From Triatoma infestans (taxonomy: Eukaryota > Arthropoda > Insecta > Hemiptera > Reduviidae), in assembly GCA_011037195.1 (NCBI GenBank), contig JAAEAF010001097.1, positions 62,001 through 126,000 of the forward strand: a stretch of DNA of 64,000 bases, read 5' to 3'. This document shows positions 1 to 12,520 of the stretch, piece after piece. Under the pieces are notes generated by a model. That model made no database searches. It was given only the letters and a program-made list of their open reading frames with translations, and had not been told where the DNA came from. A program made the translations under genes and the position numbers. How positions within the stretch are numbered: position 1 is the stretch's first letter; each line of letters starts with the position of its first letter.

Positions 1-3000
1 ATAAATTATAATATTTTTTAAAAGAAGCATAAGAGATAAAGAACAAAAAAAAAATGGCTTAAATATATTTTTGTTTTTATATATTTCAAACGTATTAACG
101 CACGATGAAGTATGAACGCGCGTTATGTGCAATTTGCCAAATATTGTACAAAGTATTTATAATGTATTAAATAAGGTACTTAATATTATTTTTCATTAAA
201 AACAAAATCTTTAAAATTAAACATAACGAGTTTGTATTTATATGTAAATTATTAGCACTTGTAGGGATCATATTTATTAATAAATATTGTAAATTACTTA
301 ATAAAGAAAAAAAATCATATATTTATTTGAGATAAATTATATCAACATAAATTATCTGAAACTTTATACCACCATCAATCGCATAAGATAGAAAGTCTTA
401 GTGAATATTTGTCAACCCGACTTTACTTTCACTTTTCCACGATTTAAAAAAAAAAAAATCCTTAGAAAAATTGATTTCAGATGGATTTCTGGGGAATATT
501 TAATCTAGGTTATCAATTAAGATGAAGAACCATGCTTGACACACATTACTTTGTACTGAGATCGATCCAATACATAATTTCATAGCGTCCTATATTTACA
601 TAATATGTCAAAGGGTAACTGAATAAAAATGCCATTTTTTTTTTTATACATAACCTTTTATTTTATAACAAAATCTTTTTTTTTGTTTGTTTTTTTTTAC
701 TTGTCTGACTAAATGGTAAAGTGTTAGGTATTAATTTTAATGTATTATAACATACATCAAAATAAAATGGCAGCTATAATTATTTACAATATAAACATTA
801 CACACAATATTTACAATTATTAATGGTTTTTCTTTCTTGACTCTTTTTTTTTAACAAACATACAATATATTTTCTTAATTCTATTATTATTTTTTAAATT
901 ATCTTTGGTAATATATTAATTCCAGTCTCACATTTTTAAAATAAAGAATCATTTATTCATAATAAAATAAAAATCGCATGAAGATAATTATACCGACTTG
1001 TGCTTTTACAACTTGTTTTTTATTTTTTATACACAAATTTCAGTAATTATAAAATAAAAGTTTTTTTTTTTGAGGAAAAGTTCCTTTTGTTGGCAGAGAA
1101 CAGTTCTTGAAATATAATAATAAGTATTTGTGCATAAATTGTACAACATTATAACTGATATGGAGTTGAAACAATTAATAAAAGTACCAGTCGAAAACTT
1201 TGACGAGTCTAGCAAAATTCCATGACCTAGAATTAAAAAGAACTGGAGGCGATTTTGAGCGGAGGATTACGAAAATCATCGAAATATTAACTAAAAATCA
1301 TGACAGTAAAATGTTTACAACGCTCTCGTTTATTGAATGAAGTCAAGAAATTTTGGTTGCTCTCTATTAAAACTATTTCATAAGATTAACAATATTAAAA
1401 TAAAACTATTTTATCAAATTTTCTGAATATTCAAGTATTTATTAAAAATTGACTTGTAAAATCTTTGTACGAGAGGCCTTGCCATGAGTTCAAGTTGTGA
1501 AGTAAGTTTAAGCATGCTATGCTGAGATTAAATGGAGATTTACTCGTATTATCATAAAATCTATCCTCTTATTCTTATTTGAAAATTCTTTTTGTAATCC
1601 AAGAAAATGGTTTTCTCAATTGCATATAATAATGGAAATTCACAGAAAGATCAAACGTAATATTCCATTCAGGCATCGCCAGGAAGATTTGAGTAAAAAA
1701 TCGTTCAACGAAAGTATCTTTTTACTAAATGCTTAAATCTCAGGTTTTCCCAGGTATTCTCGAAAAAAGTTCTAATCGTATGTAATAGACGTATGTATCT
1801 ATCACTTTTATTTGAAGCATATTTAAGGTGGGAATTGTGATGTAATTTCCCTTCAACTGATTCAGTGTAAGCTTCTACTAACTATTTACTATAAAACGTC
1901 CGACGACTAATAAAGTAGAAAGTTTATTAATTCTAAGTGAAAGAAATTCCAGCCAGAAAAAGTCTTAAGAGAATTTCATATTTTTTTTACTTTCTCTTAA
2001 TTCCATGGGAGAAAGAATCGATTGTATAAAAATTTTCTATTCAAGCTATTAGTGAAATCTTCAGCTTCATCACAACTTGGCTAAGGCTTCGCAACTTCAC
2101 TTTCTGATTTACATTTTAAACAGCTAAAGAATTTTTTTTTTCTTTTGCCGTCTTTTTGGTATGGATCAAACGTTTTAGTCACTTATTGCAACAGACATCT
2201 TAAGGGAAATTGTTGGTTTGGGTATTGGCTCAAAACTATTTAAATATAAGCAAGATATCACTTTTATACTAAACTGGAACGAATCTCAACCCGAAGAACG
2301 CATCTTAATGGTTTTTTGACTCTCATATTTGCTATTATCTGTTTAATTGTATTTAGGCCTAGCCGTTTCTTATTCATTTGTGCTAGTGGTAGCATCGAGA
2401 AGTGCTGCAATGGATGAGATCCAAAATGTGCCTTCCAAATCATGCAAATATTTGATTCTGTTTAATTTTTAAACAAAAGTATTAATATAATATAATATTT
2501 GACGTTCAATCGCAAATATTCAAATTCAGCTTTACTTAACTTCAAGACGAAAAAAGTTTACTTAATTCGAAATTTAAGTATCATTACAATATAATGATAT
2601 AATATATATATATATAACGATAATTGTGAGTTATACAGAATCCAACATGGCTAAAATCCCTTCCAAATATCATTCTTCCTATCATGACCACTATTAAAAT
2701 TGTTACGTTATCTATCTAATCACAATTAGCATATAACCTCATTTATTTCTGAAGCATTCTTTTTGACCATAAAATCATTTGTATATGACCATTATACAAA
2801 TTCAATACTCGCAATTTTAGGTTCATGTCGAAGAAAAAAAAATGATAATGCGTTGAGAAGTAATTTTTCTTATTCAAATGTAAGAAATACGATTTTTGGA
2901 AAGCATAACTAATATGTTAAGAGTTTATTATATTCTGGCGTCATTGGCGATGTCGTTGTCGATTGTATCCATTTCTACCTTTAGATTTACATAGCTATTA

Positions 3001-6000
3001 GATTTGAAAGAATCTACACTTTGGACGGTTCTGATGGGACCGTAGCAATAGATGATGCTAAATTTGGGAAAAAATAAATAAAATAAAATAGGGGTCGCAT
3101 AATTAGTGGGCAAAAGCTATTCAGTTGTTTTAAAAATGTTTCTTCGAACCAGTCGAAATCGAACGGCCGCGACAATTCTGATGTCTGTTGCAAGTAATAA
3201 GATTATACCGGGTACAACAAACGTGCAAGGCCAGCAAGTTAGCTGAATGAAAGAACAATGTAGCAAAGTGGAATTCGAGTAAATTCATGTATTGAGGTAG
3301 GCGATGATAGTGGAAAGGGATGGGCTTTGGGAGGGGTATTCGCCATGTTGGGTCCTATTTAACTCATAATTACCGCAACAAAATTACAAGTAAATGTAAA
3401 AACTAATGTAGTCCTTAAGTATTCTTAGTACCATTAACATTGGAGCAAAGTTCCATTAAAAAACAATAGAACAGAGGGCAGTTATTCTCAAATGAAGAAC
3501 CATCCGCGGGGCAGAGATATCCGCCAAACGAAGAAGTTTACACTAACAATTTGGTCGGAAATTGAACTTCATATGTAAAAATTTGTTGCGCAGGGGACTC
3601 ACACTAAGATCTAAGAAAATTATTACTAATTATTTGTAATGGTGTGATTAAGTATTAAGTTTTGTCTTTTAATTATAAATTCTCAATAAATAAAATAGTC
3701 TATTTTTATAATATATTATAGAACCAATGCCAGATGATATTTTAAATTTGAAGCGAAATTGATTTGACAGAAATGAAACAGTAAAATTATGACTCGACAA
3801 ACTTGTCTTCATCCTATAATAGAAGGAATATTCATTTCTTATCGTTTATAATTACTTATTTAACTTTTAATTTCGAAAATTGGGCTCTGACTTTGTTTGT
3901 TTAAAATTTGTATTATAACTAAACCTAACTTAATGTCTTCGTTCTTATTGGTTATCTGTAACAATTTAAGAAAACAAAAAGAAACACAGAAAACGCCGCC
4001 ATTAAAGATCAATAACTGTAATATTATCTGAATCAATTGTGTTAATGTAATAATTTCATTTATATCTAATCCTTCCGCGACAGTTTTACTTTTAGCAACA
4101 CATAGCTTATGGCAACTCAAAAGAAAAATGGCACTATTAATTTTATTTAGTTCTTGACGATTATAAGCGCATCACTGACCATAATATTTAGAATGTCAGC
4201 AATGAAAGTTTCCTATTTCAAACATTCCACACTTAAGAACTTCTAAACTTTGGAAAAAAAACTGTCACTGATAAATCCATGAATAAATTACTAATGAATG
4301 TTTTTAATATTTTATAAAAAAGAACCATTTAAAGGTAAATCCATTAAGAAGGCAATGAACTCTCCTTTAATGAATAGCTGGTGGGTACACAGCAACGCTT
4401 ACTATCTATTATATAATATGACTAGTATAAATTTAAAGTGTTTGAAAAATTATTAATGATATCCTCCTTTGTAAAATTTTGATAAGACATTTAATAGAAA
4501 TGATATAAACAATATTTGAATTCTGTTTTTTTTTTTTGTTTTTTTTTAAATCACTGAATTAGTTTTACAATTTTTCATGTAATTTAATGTATTTTCCAGA
4601 GCTACTTCTATAACAGAAATTCGCGTCATAATCTGATCACATTATTGTAATCTAATCAATAAAAGTCAATAAAGAGGTGATTTTTCATTAATATTTAGTT
4701 CAAATTTACTATAATTCGCGAATATTTATTTCTTCCAGTACAACGATAGCTGACGGGAGACAAAGATAATTTGTTTTTATATCTTTAGAAAAAATTTATT
4801 ATTCAACGTTTGAACACATCGGTGAAAGAAACTGTCAAGCTAAGGTCTAGGAGTAAAGTGATTAATTTTTATCGTTGGACTTGGAATGTCAACAACGGCC
4901 AAAACAACCTTATTTATAACATTTCTTTCCTTGTTACGACTTTCAATATCAAAACTATATTAGTGATAAATTTATTATAAAATCGGAAAATTGGACGTTC
5001 TTTGTTAGAATAAGTATATTAAAAAAAAACTTACCGATAGACTGTCTTTCCTTTAAAAATTCAAGAAAAGCGCAAATCCGCTAAGTTTTAAGTAAACGAA
5101 GTTCTTGGTGTAATCTGACTGAATGAAGGCTTCATAGAATTCTTCTATAAGTAACAAAACAAAAAAACTGAATTTGAAAATTAATGCAATGTAAAAAGAT
5201 ACTGTACTATACTTCTTTACCAGCCAGAAATTTAATCAAACAATCCCAATTTAAATGCAGTCAGACTCCATTTTACGTTAATTTTCACTTTGCAAACATT
5301 TCAAAATAGGGGAGAAAAAATAAATAATGGCAACACTGTAAGTAAAATTGGCGCTTTTGTTTATATAGGGAGAGATTTCGTGGTGCACCCCTGTATTTCT
5401 TGGACTTAAGAGTCTAGTTCCTTTTCTAGGAGACTTATCTAATTTTACTTTTGTTTTAACAATTTCTTCAAAAAGCATTTAGCATTCTTTGTTATTAAGT
5501 ACGTGGAATAAAATAAAAAGATGGAACTACGTGTTTGTTGAGTAAGTTGTGTCTTCAATTACTTGGTCCCAATTAAATTCCGTCCTACCGGGTAATTTGC
5601 CAAGATTGCTGAATCTTTCTTCAAACTGTGGATCTCTTGATTTCAGTTTTTTAAACCTCCTACAAAATGAACACACTTATACATTATCTAAATTTATCAT
5701 AGGTAAACATATATTTTGTTTTAAGAAACTTTTCAGACTATTTTGCATACTGCAGAATAATACATTATGGACCCTGCTACATTGTATTCCACTAAGCAAA
5801 CATCGCACAATACAAATAATACGATCAATGGCTAGTGAACAAAAAAAAACTCCATCACTGGAGAAATATTGTGCGCTTTGCATATGTGCGTGGATATTTG
5901 ATACTGATCATGAATAAAATTTGAAATTGAGCGGTTTGTAATTATGCAAAACATACAACTTAAACATAATATCTATGCTGTAACAAAAATCGCAGCCTGA

Positions 6001-7126
6001 CAGCCTTGCCCTTCGTAAGCCTTTGCGGTCTAGAATTACGTTCAGAATGCTGTTATTAGACAATTTATTGCAGTATATCCATTAAGTGGCTCCGCAATTG
6101 AAAAGGTCTAATTTGCTAGGATGCACATGGAGAGTTGCTTATAACTCTCAAGGAGATCCTTGTAATGAGGATACCAATTTATTTTGGAATCATAGGTACT
6201 GAGTACGTAGTTTGGTTGGCTGAAATGGGCGCCTCTCTTCCTTTTAATGGTCCCAGAATTGCTACTGGCGTATACACTAGACATAGGACTACGCCATCGG
6301 CAGCTTCAAAGCAACCAAATTTATGAATTAGTTTAGTCGGTTGTAGATTTAAAAAATTTCTTCAAGGAACCTGGAGTCAACAAAAAATTAATTTAATCTG
6401 GGCAGAAGTCTCAGCGGCATATGTGTTTTTTAATGCCCTCAATGGAAGAGAATTCCATTTGAATTCAGTTTGATTTAAGGATGAGCGAATTTAGTCAGAT
6501 GACTTCAGTATCTTAATAGAGTCACCTCAAAATTAGCGCGTTCTAGCAATATGCCTTCACTAATTCAGAGATGTCCTTCACTAATTGGCCAGCACAATGA
6601 ATGGTCTCAATACAATGTGAGACCTAGAAGCAAATTAGTCACAGGTTACACCGCGTAAGCTCTAGCTACTATGGTAGAAGAGCGAAAAACGACCAAAATG
6701 AGGGACCCAAATATGGCTAATGGCGAAATACTGCTTTGTCCTTCAAGGGCTTTAATCTACTTAAATTCTGGGCATTTTGGTAAGTATATAGATAGAAGAT
6801 ACACTCATTCGTCTTTTTGTATAACTGTCAGACCTTCCAGTGAGGCTTGTTGTGGGCCATTATCGAGGCCTAGACTGTAAGGCATTTCTGGTTTTGTTCG
6901 GATCTCTTTAAATCTCAGGAGGATTTCTGGATTTGGACTGACCTCAGATTGCTTTTTTTTCTTTGAAGCAGCTATACTTGCCAAAAGAGGAGTTGATTAG
7001 CGCAAGGCTTAATTTTGTTCTCAGAGAAATTATCGCAGCATATTACTGATTTGGATTGGTAAATCTTATCAATGTTGAACATTGAACATATTGCTTAAGA
7101 ACTATATACAACAAAATCATACTCAC
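1..7126. other. AT-rich region 3' of Hs6st, no gene recognised
   Basis: This stretch should contain the missing last exon and 3' UTR of the heparan sulfate 6-O-sulfotransferase gene on the minus strand, but I could not locate that exon by eye. Short open frames (for example 2928-3113 and 5278-5478 minus, 5549-5917 and 6135-6326 plus) do not resemble any family I recognise and have no convincing splice context. There is an (AT)n run near 2600-2615. The 5990-6980 part is less AT-rich and may be an old repeat, but I could not identify it. Confidence 0.5.
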
Positions 7127-9885
7127 TTGTACATTAAAGTTTTAGCAAATTCATACAGTTCAATATCAAGTGAATTAAGAACTCTGATTTTTTTAATTTG
7201 CGCTTCAGTCAGTGTAGATAGTGTGGAACTGGACAAAGTTGCGTTATGTTGATCGAATGGCACACCAAATCTTAGATTAAATGTCTCTTCAAATACATAC
7301 TGACCAATCTAAACATAAACAGACATAATTTATTTATATATATAGTATTAAAATAATTCATTATACTAATCAAATGTCTAATTTTATTCACCCTCTGAAA
7401 TTCTGTCAACGCAAAGAATGCCATAGCCGCTAGATTTCTTTTAGCACTGGCTAACATAACTCTGTTTCGTTCCAGTGGCGACATATAAGATGTATTGTAA
7501 CAACCAACTAGGGCTAAATCAGCCATCATTCGTGTTTGCCTATTAGAGTGAACTCATCATTATTGAGCCAACCGTAAACAAAAACAAAAATTCTGATATG
7601 TTATAGATACTCACCTATTGTGAGCAAGATTATAAGAGCATGCCATAAATCGATCGAGCGTAACTCCTGTCCAAGATTCACCATCATAACAGAGTGGAAG
7701 TTCACTTGGTGTAGCCTCTCGGCCACCGCACCAATGTCTAGAATGTTTCCAAGTGGCTCCTCGTTGAACATGGCGAAACTCTGATAAATATCGTGATATT
7801 GGCTCTCGAAGTAATGTTATATAGAAGTACCTATAATTTTGATAAAATATCAATAATCAATAGCGTGAATTGATAACAAACTCAATACACTTACAGTATG
7901 TTGTACAGTACAGTAAGTTGTAATTCACTTTAAATGGGCAAATGAGTGCAGAAGTGGCTATGATGCCAAATCTTAAATCACACAGCTATAAAAAATGTCA
8001 TTAGGTTTGTAGATGCGGGTTTGGGACCAAAGAGTGCTGTCCTTAGATTTTTTCAGTCTGCTCAACTTCGATGATGGGCATGACTGAGTTGTTTGTAACG
8101 TGAGCATGAGAAGGGTCCGGGCGTCAATGCCCAAACAAAGGTATTGGCGAGCCATACAATAAGTAAATAATGCGGGTAGAAGTGATTGCATGTGGTGGAG
8201 GAGCTAGAGTTTGTATATATTGGTATGTTAAGCCTAAATAAGTGTACTCATCAGCCAATCCTGCAATTCCTATTTGCAATGACTGAGGACTGGGAAACCA
8301 AAATACTAAAAATGGAAGTTGTAACCTACCTCGGAAAATCAGTTTTTGGTATCCGATCATTATTAAAAGATAAAAAGTTAATTGAGCAGTCTTTTCTAAG
8401 AAGATCAGAATAAACTGAACATGCTCAAGAGAGGGAAGAGTCTCAGTGGTTTTGGCAGGCCAAATAAATCCGAACATTAAAAACACATGTCTATACAAAT
8501 ATGCAATTTTAATTACAAAATAACACAAGATCATTCTGTGCATGAAATAAAACAATTAGTTAACTAAGAGCGATAATTCATAAAAGAAATGAAATTGAAA
8601 ATTGACCAAATGAGTTAAACTCACGAAGATGGTTCACTATAACGTCGGCGACAATACACACTCGTACAGAGACTAGTGGAGAAGAAGAAACTGTTATTTC
8701 AGAAATGATATCATATATATAAGAAAAATATTTATTCCAATGCTTCTTAACAAGCTTGATGTCACTACTTGCCAAAAAGGAAAATCAGTAATTAAAACAA
8801 TCACATATTCTCTTACAATTCTCACTGTTATGATTGACAAATAGGCATTTATACTAAATATTTAGTGTCTCTTAAGCTGATTTACTGAGATGGCAGTTTA
8901 GAGATTTACTACGTCGAAACATCCTAAAATCAAATTTTCCATAAAAATGATTCAAACAGAAATGAAAGATCTACATATCGCTAGGATTATAAAAAATTGG
9001 AGACATTTTCAGAAATTAATTTAAAACAAAACAAAAAATCAGTAGTCACACTTCCGTTGAAGATTTAGGTAGTAACCTTCCTGACGTTGTTCAGTTTGGG
9101 GTGTATGTCCACAGTGAACTTATGCTTTAAACATTTTTCTTTAATCTCGAAACTGCAAACGTATGCTCAATTCGGAAACTTTGATACGATAGCAACACTT
9201 CGTGTTAACAGTGACAAAATGAAAGAGGGCAAAATAGATAATAATATTACCTTCTTTTAACAGAATCTCCTTCATTTTTGTCGAATTCCGAATCCACACA
9301 GCTAGTCAATTCAGTCCAATCAGCATGCAAACCACATTTCCATCCTGTTGAATATCTACTGAACAACCAATTTTCATTTCTATTAGGTCGAAAACAATAG
9401 CATCTTTTCCGTTTTCTTTGACATGTACACGGTCGTTGCAGATCTAGATCTTGGACTAAATGTTTACCAAACGATGTACCACCAGTCTTTTGTATATGTA
9501 AAAATACCATAACATCATGAGCGTTCATGTCAAACTGAAAATTTTCATTCAATACATCGTCGTAACTAAGTCCAGGATTTGAGGATTTTGAGTTGTACGG
9601 ATTGGAATGTAAGCTTAATGGTTTTCCTAAATTATCCTGGACGGGAATTTTTGGATTCCATTCCGTCCAAGAAGGTTTACGCGGAGTTAGAGCGCACACT
9701 TGGTCTGAACAAAAATAACTAAAGTAAATTATTCCAGTCAACGCTAGAAACATGCAAAACATAATGAAATTTCTAAATTTATTTTTTGATCTTGTCTCCA
9801 TTTTAAACTCATAAGTGACAGATTCACGTAATAAAACCGAAAAATCACTGTCTAACACTTGAACTTCTACACTTCTTTTAGCCAT
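7127..9885 (-). CDS. Hs6st: heparan sulfate 6-O-sulfotransferase, 3' end not found
   Basis: Golgi type II membrane enzyme that moves sulfate from PAPS to the 6-O position of glucosamine in heparan sulfate. Four exons: 9251-9885, 7615-7830, 7392-7539 and 7127-7308. The phases join cleanly and give 393 codons plus two bases. Residues about 38-58 form the membrane anchor. H130-IQKTGGTS is the PAPS-binding loop, followed by the Cys-rich stretch and the FRPNRNENWLFSR block typical of HS6STs. Exon 2 carries the LLREPISRYLSEF block, and exon 4 the FNLRF and LYEFAK region near the C terminus. Exon 4 ends at a donor (AA|GTGAGT), so at least one more exon must lie below 7127. Met29 (nt 9801) would give the short cytosolic tail usual for the family and may be the true start. 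Intron 1 holds a SINE fragment. Confidence 0.93.
8010..8150 (+). repeat. SINE body fragment in Hs6st intron 1
   Basis: Diverged copy of the body of the tRNA-derived SINE family seen at 51008. It shares the block around CCTTAGATTTTTTC (8040), followed by a GATGGGCA..TTGT stretch at 8070-8095. The tRNA-like head with its A and B boxes is not recognisable, so this is a 5'-truncated or decayed copy. It lies antisense to the host gene. Confidence 0.5.
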
Positions 9886-10494
9886 TATTTAAAAAAGCAA
9901 ATCTATTATAATGTTTGTTTATAAAAAGTGTATCCATACATTTTGTTTGAAATGATGCCAAAACATCTGGTTATCTTCATGAAATTCTAGCATTATAATA
10001 GTGTATTTGGCTATACCAAAAGCAGAAGGCTTCCATTGTTACAGTTTAACCTTGCTTTGTTCGCACACAAAAATAAAATACTATTTGTAATGGAGTCAAA
10101 AGCCAGTCTCCCACTCACTGCACAAACCGTTCCAAACTGCACTGTTCTCTATTAACAATTACAGGTACTACATTCGTTTGGAAAGTTTGGTCAACAGATG
10201 CCACCACTTTATCTTTCGGTGCGGGAACATCCATTTTTTAAAAGTTCGTTCTTTACTTCCTCCTTTCTGATGAAAAACTAAATTATAGTAAATTCTTACT
10301 TCAAGTATAACATTAAAAATATGCGATTTAATTAACGAAGAATGTTTTCTATAACTAAGTAAAATCGAGAGTAAAAATGCACTGAGGGAATTTGAAATTT
10401 ATAGGCTAACTGAATGCGACATTGTATGTAAATATTTATTGTGTTGTAATTGTTGTAGTGAGTATAGCTTTGTTGTTATTTTGTAAAGAAATAC
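9886..10494. other. 5' flank of Hs6st, nothing recognised
   Basis: Upstream flank of the Hs6st start codon. I see no coding region, repeat family member or structured RNA here. A promoter is expected but no clear core element can be assigned. Confidence 0.4.
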
Positions 10495-10730
10495 CAGAGA
10501 TATTTTCCATGATAGCCTGCCTCATGTTGTGGTCATCGACCGGTTTCGGGCGTTCGCCCATTATCAGGATGTCTAGATAAAACACGCTTACACATACGAT
10601 TGTATAATCTGATTTTGCTCTGTATAAGTCTGTGATACCACACTGTTTTATCAAGACATCCTTTATGGACGAACGTCCGAAACCGGCGATGACCACAACA
10701 TGAAGCAGGCTATCATGGAAAATATCTCTG
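10495..10730. repeat. foldback element, hammerhead-repeat family 1
   Basis: A 236-bp inverted repeat beginning CAGAGATATTTTCC and ending with its reverse complement. Each arm (about 80 bp) contains the block GACCGGTTTCGGGCGTTCGC or its complement. The same arm sequence recurs at 20218, 25095, 26338, 30050, 57990 and 58180. The minus strand of the left arm reads CTGATAA, then a GGGC..GCCC stem, then GAAACCGGTC, which is a hammerhead-like layout with one core base changed (G8 to A). The right arm is more decayed. It probably derives from terminal repeats of a Penelope-like element (see 29250-30175). Confidence 0.8.
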
Positions 10731-10949
10731 ATAGATATTTCAACTGGATATTTTATGTGTAATATAGTTAGTTATCTACTCAAAAGCAAAAACTCACACT
10801 AGGCTCAAACTTGATATACTATCTGGCTACCATCACGTGATCCGACAGGAAGATCTCGCTCAAAATCCTTTAGGTGGAAAATACACTTTTCTGAATGGAT
10901 TTTTGCTACTTTTCTCGATATATGGCTCCAACAGTTTTCTTTAAACAAG

Positions 10950-11195
10950 GAAATGCCTTTTTTTTTGTGTAAATGGTACTGCGAACCAAAAGATCTAAAA
11001 TCCCCCCCCCCAGGCTCTCAGTGCACTGTCGGACCCAAGCAAGGTCTCTCTTATAGACAAGCCTGTTCATCATCGGACAGCGAACTGTAGAGCATCTAGC
11101 AGGAGAAAAGCTAAGGGCAGCATTCGAATCCGGGAGCTCCGTATAGGAGTTCAGTAGTGCTATCACTGAGCCAGCTAATCCGCTCTATGTGTACA
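10950..11195 (-). repeat. tRNA-derived SINE copy
   Basis: Read on the minus strand this begins with a tRNA-like head containing GGATTAGCTGGCTCAGTGA (A box) and GGATTCGAATGC (B box), then the body beginning GCCCTTAGCTTTTCTCC. It ends near a CAGTGCACTGAGAG motif followed by a G run. The same arrangement occurs at 14195-14400 (minus), 18940-19135 (minus) and 51008-51190 (plus). Confidence 0.75.
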
Positions 11196-11249
11196 TGTGT
11201 TACTTTTTATTTGAACCTTTGTCTGGGAATATTGATTTTTTGAGAGGGG

Positions 11250-12520
11250 AGGAATTGTAGTAGGTTAAAAAAAATTAAGATCTTAGCCTACGCCGACGAC
11301 ATAGGGCTTCTTTCTTTTGAACCGCAATTGATCCAGAGGATGATTAACTGCCTGGCTAGTTATACTGCTTTGTGGAATTTAAAAATTAATGTGAGCAATT
11401 CTAAGATTATGGTCTTTAAGAATTGAAGGAAAACTGGCAAAAAATGAGAGATGTGTTTTTTTTTTTAAGGAAAAGATAGAAATTGTTAATAACTATAATT
11501 AACAATTATAAAAAGGGATAACCTTGTCTTTTAATATAAATTAAAATTCAAAACTCAGGCTTTTTAATACGGTCAGCCGCTCCATACTCTGTTATGGAGC
11601 TCAAGTGTGGGGAAGTGTTTTCCATGATGAACCGGAAAAGTTATTTCGCTTTTTTATTAAAAGGTTGTTTTGATTACCGATGTTTACTCCAACCGCATTC
11701 ATCTATAACGAAGTTGGCTATATCCCAATATTTACGCACACTTTGAAAATACATTGCAATTACATCCTCAAAGTTTTTGGCATGCCGGATGGTAGATTCC
11801 CCAAAATCGTTGCTACACATATTGTTGAGAAAAAGCTATATTCGTTTAAAGATATCTTGAATCTTATGGATCAGTGTACAATAAATTTGGTAATCAGTTT
11901 AAATAATAAAGATAAGTGGAGGGATATATCTGGACAGTTACAAAAAAAGCTTAACTTAGACTTCAGCAGTTTGCTAATAAAGTTAAAGAATACGAAGCTT
12001 ATCCTTTATATAGAGAGCTCAAGCTTGATCTTGGGAATAATCATTACTTAAGGTGCAATCTGTCTTTGGAACACACGCGTTGGCTTATGAAGACTCGTGG
12101 GGGTGTATTGAAGTAGGGAGCTTTGCCCTGTATCAAAAAGCCGAATGTGAACCTTGTCAACTGTATAATAATATTGTAGCTGACCGAATGTATCACTTCA
12201 TAGCGAATTGTAAGAAACACTCGGGAATTAGGCAAAGATATCTTGGCCAGCTCTCTGCAGAGGAAGCACTGGTCTATTTAAATGGTCGTATCTGGTCTCC
12301 TTTGTTAATTATATTAAAGCAGCATATATTCATGTTCAAAATTATTAACGGTAATAATCCTTTGATTTAATTGATGGTATAAAGTTACTTGATGTATAAT
12401 TTTTCGACTCCACCGACGGTTTGTAACCATGGTTGGCGTCTTTGGAAGTTCAATTATTTCTTTTTTTTTACTGTTTGTTTTGTATATTATTTATAATAAA
12501 GACTATTATTAATAATAAAT
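11250..12520 (+). mobile_element. 5'-truncated LINE, RT to 3' end
   Basis: Decayed non-LTR retrotransposon. 11280-11426 reads ILAYADDIGLL..., the reverse-transcriptase catalytic YADD motif, then stops. After frameshifts, 11560-11670 encodes a ...CYGAQVWG...LFRFFIKRLF block. 11680-12051 and 12053-12370 encode the C-terminal region, including a ...ADRMYHFIANCKKHSG segment that matches the His/Cys end of LINE ORF2. It resembles the C-terminal half of the 35503-40416 element (shared FFIKRLF block), so it is probably an older relative. The 3' end has AATAAAGACTATTATT just before 12520. Several stops and frameshifts make it inactive. Confidence 0.8.

Noticed and set aside
5549..5917. 122-codon open frame on plus as a gene
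   Set aside because: No recognisable domain, no splice partner, composition like the flanks; overlapping frames exist on the other strand.
7973..8555. Overlapping open frames within Hs6st intron 1
   Set aside because: They overlap a SINE fragment and intron sequence and show no family resemblance.
10436..10696. 86-codon minus-strand open frame as a gene
   Set aside because: It is made almost entirely of the family-1 foldback arms.
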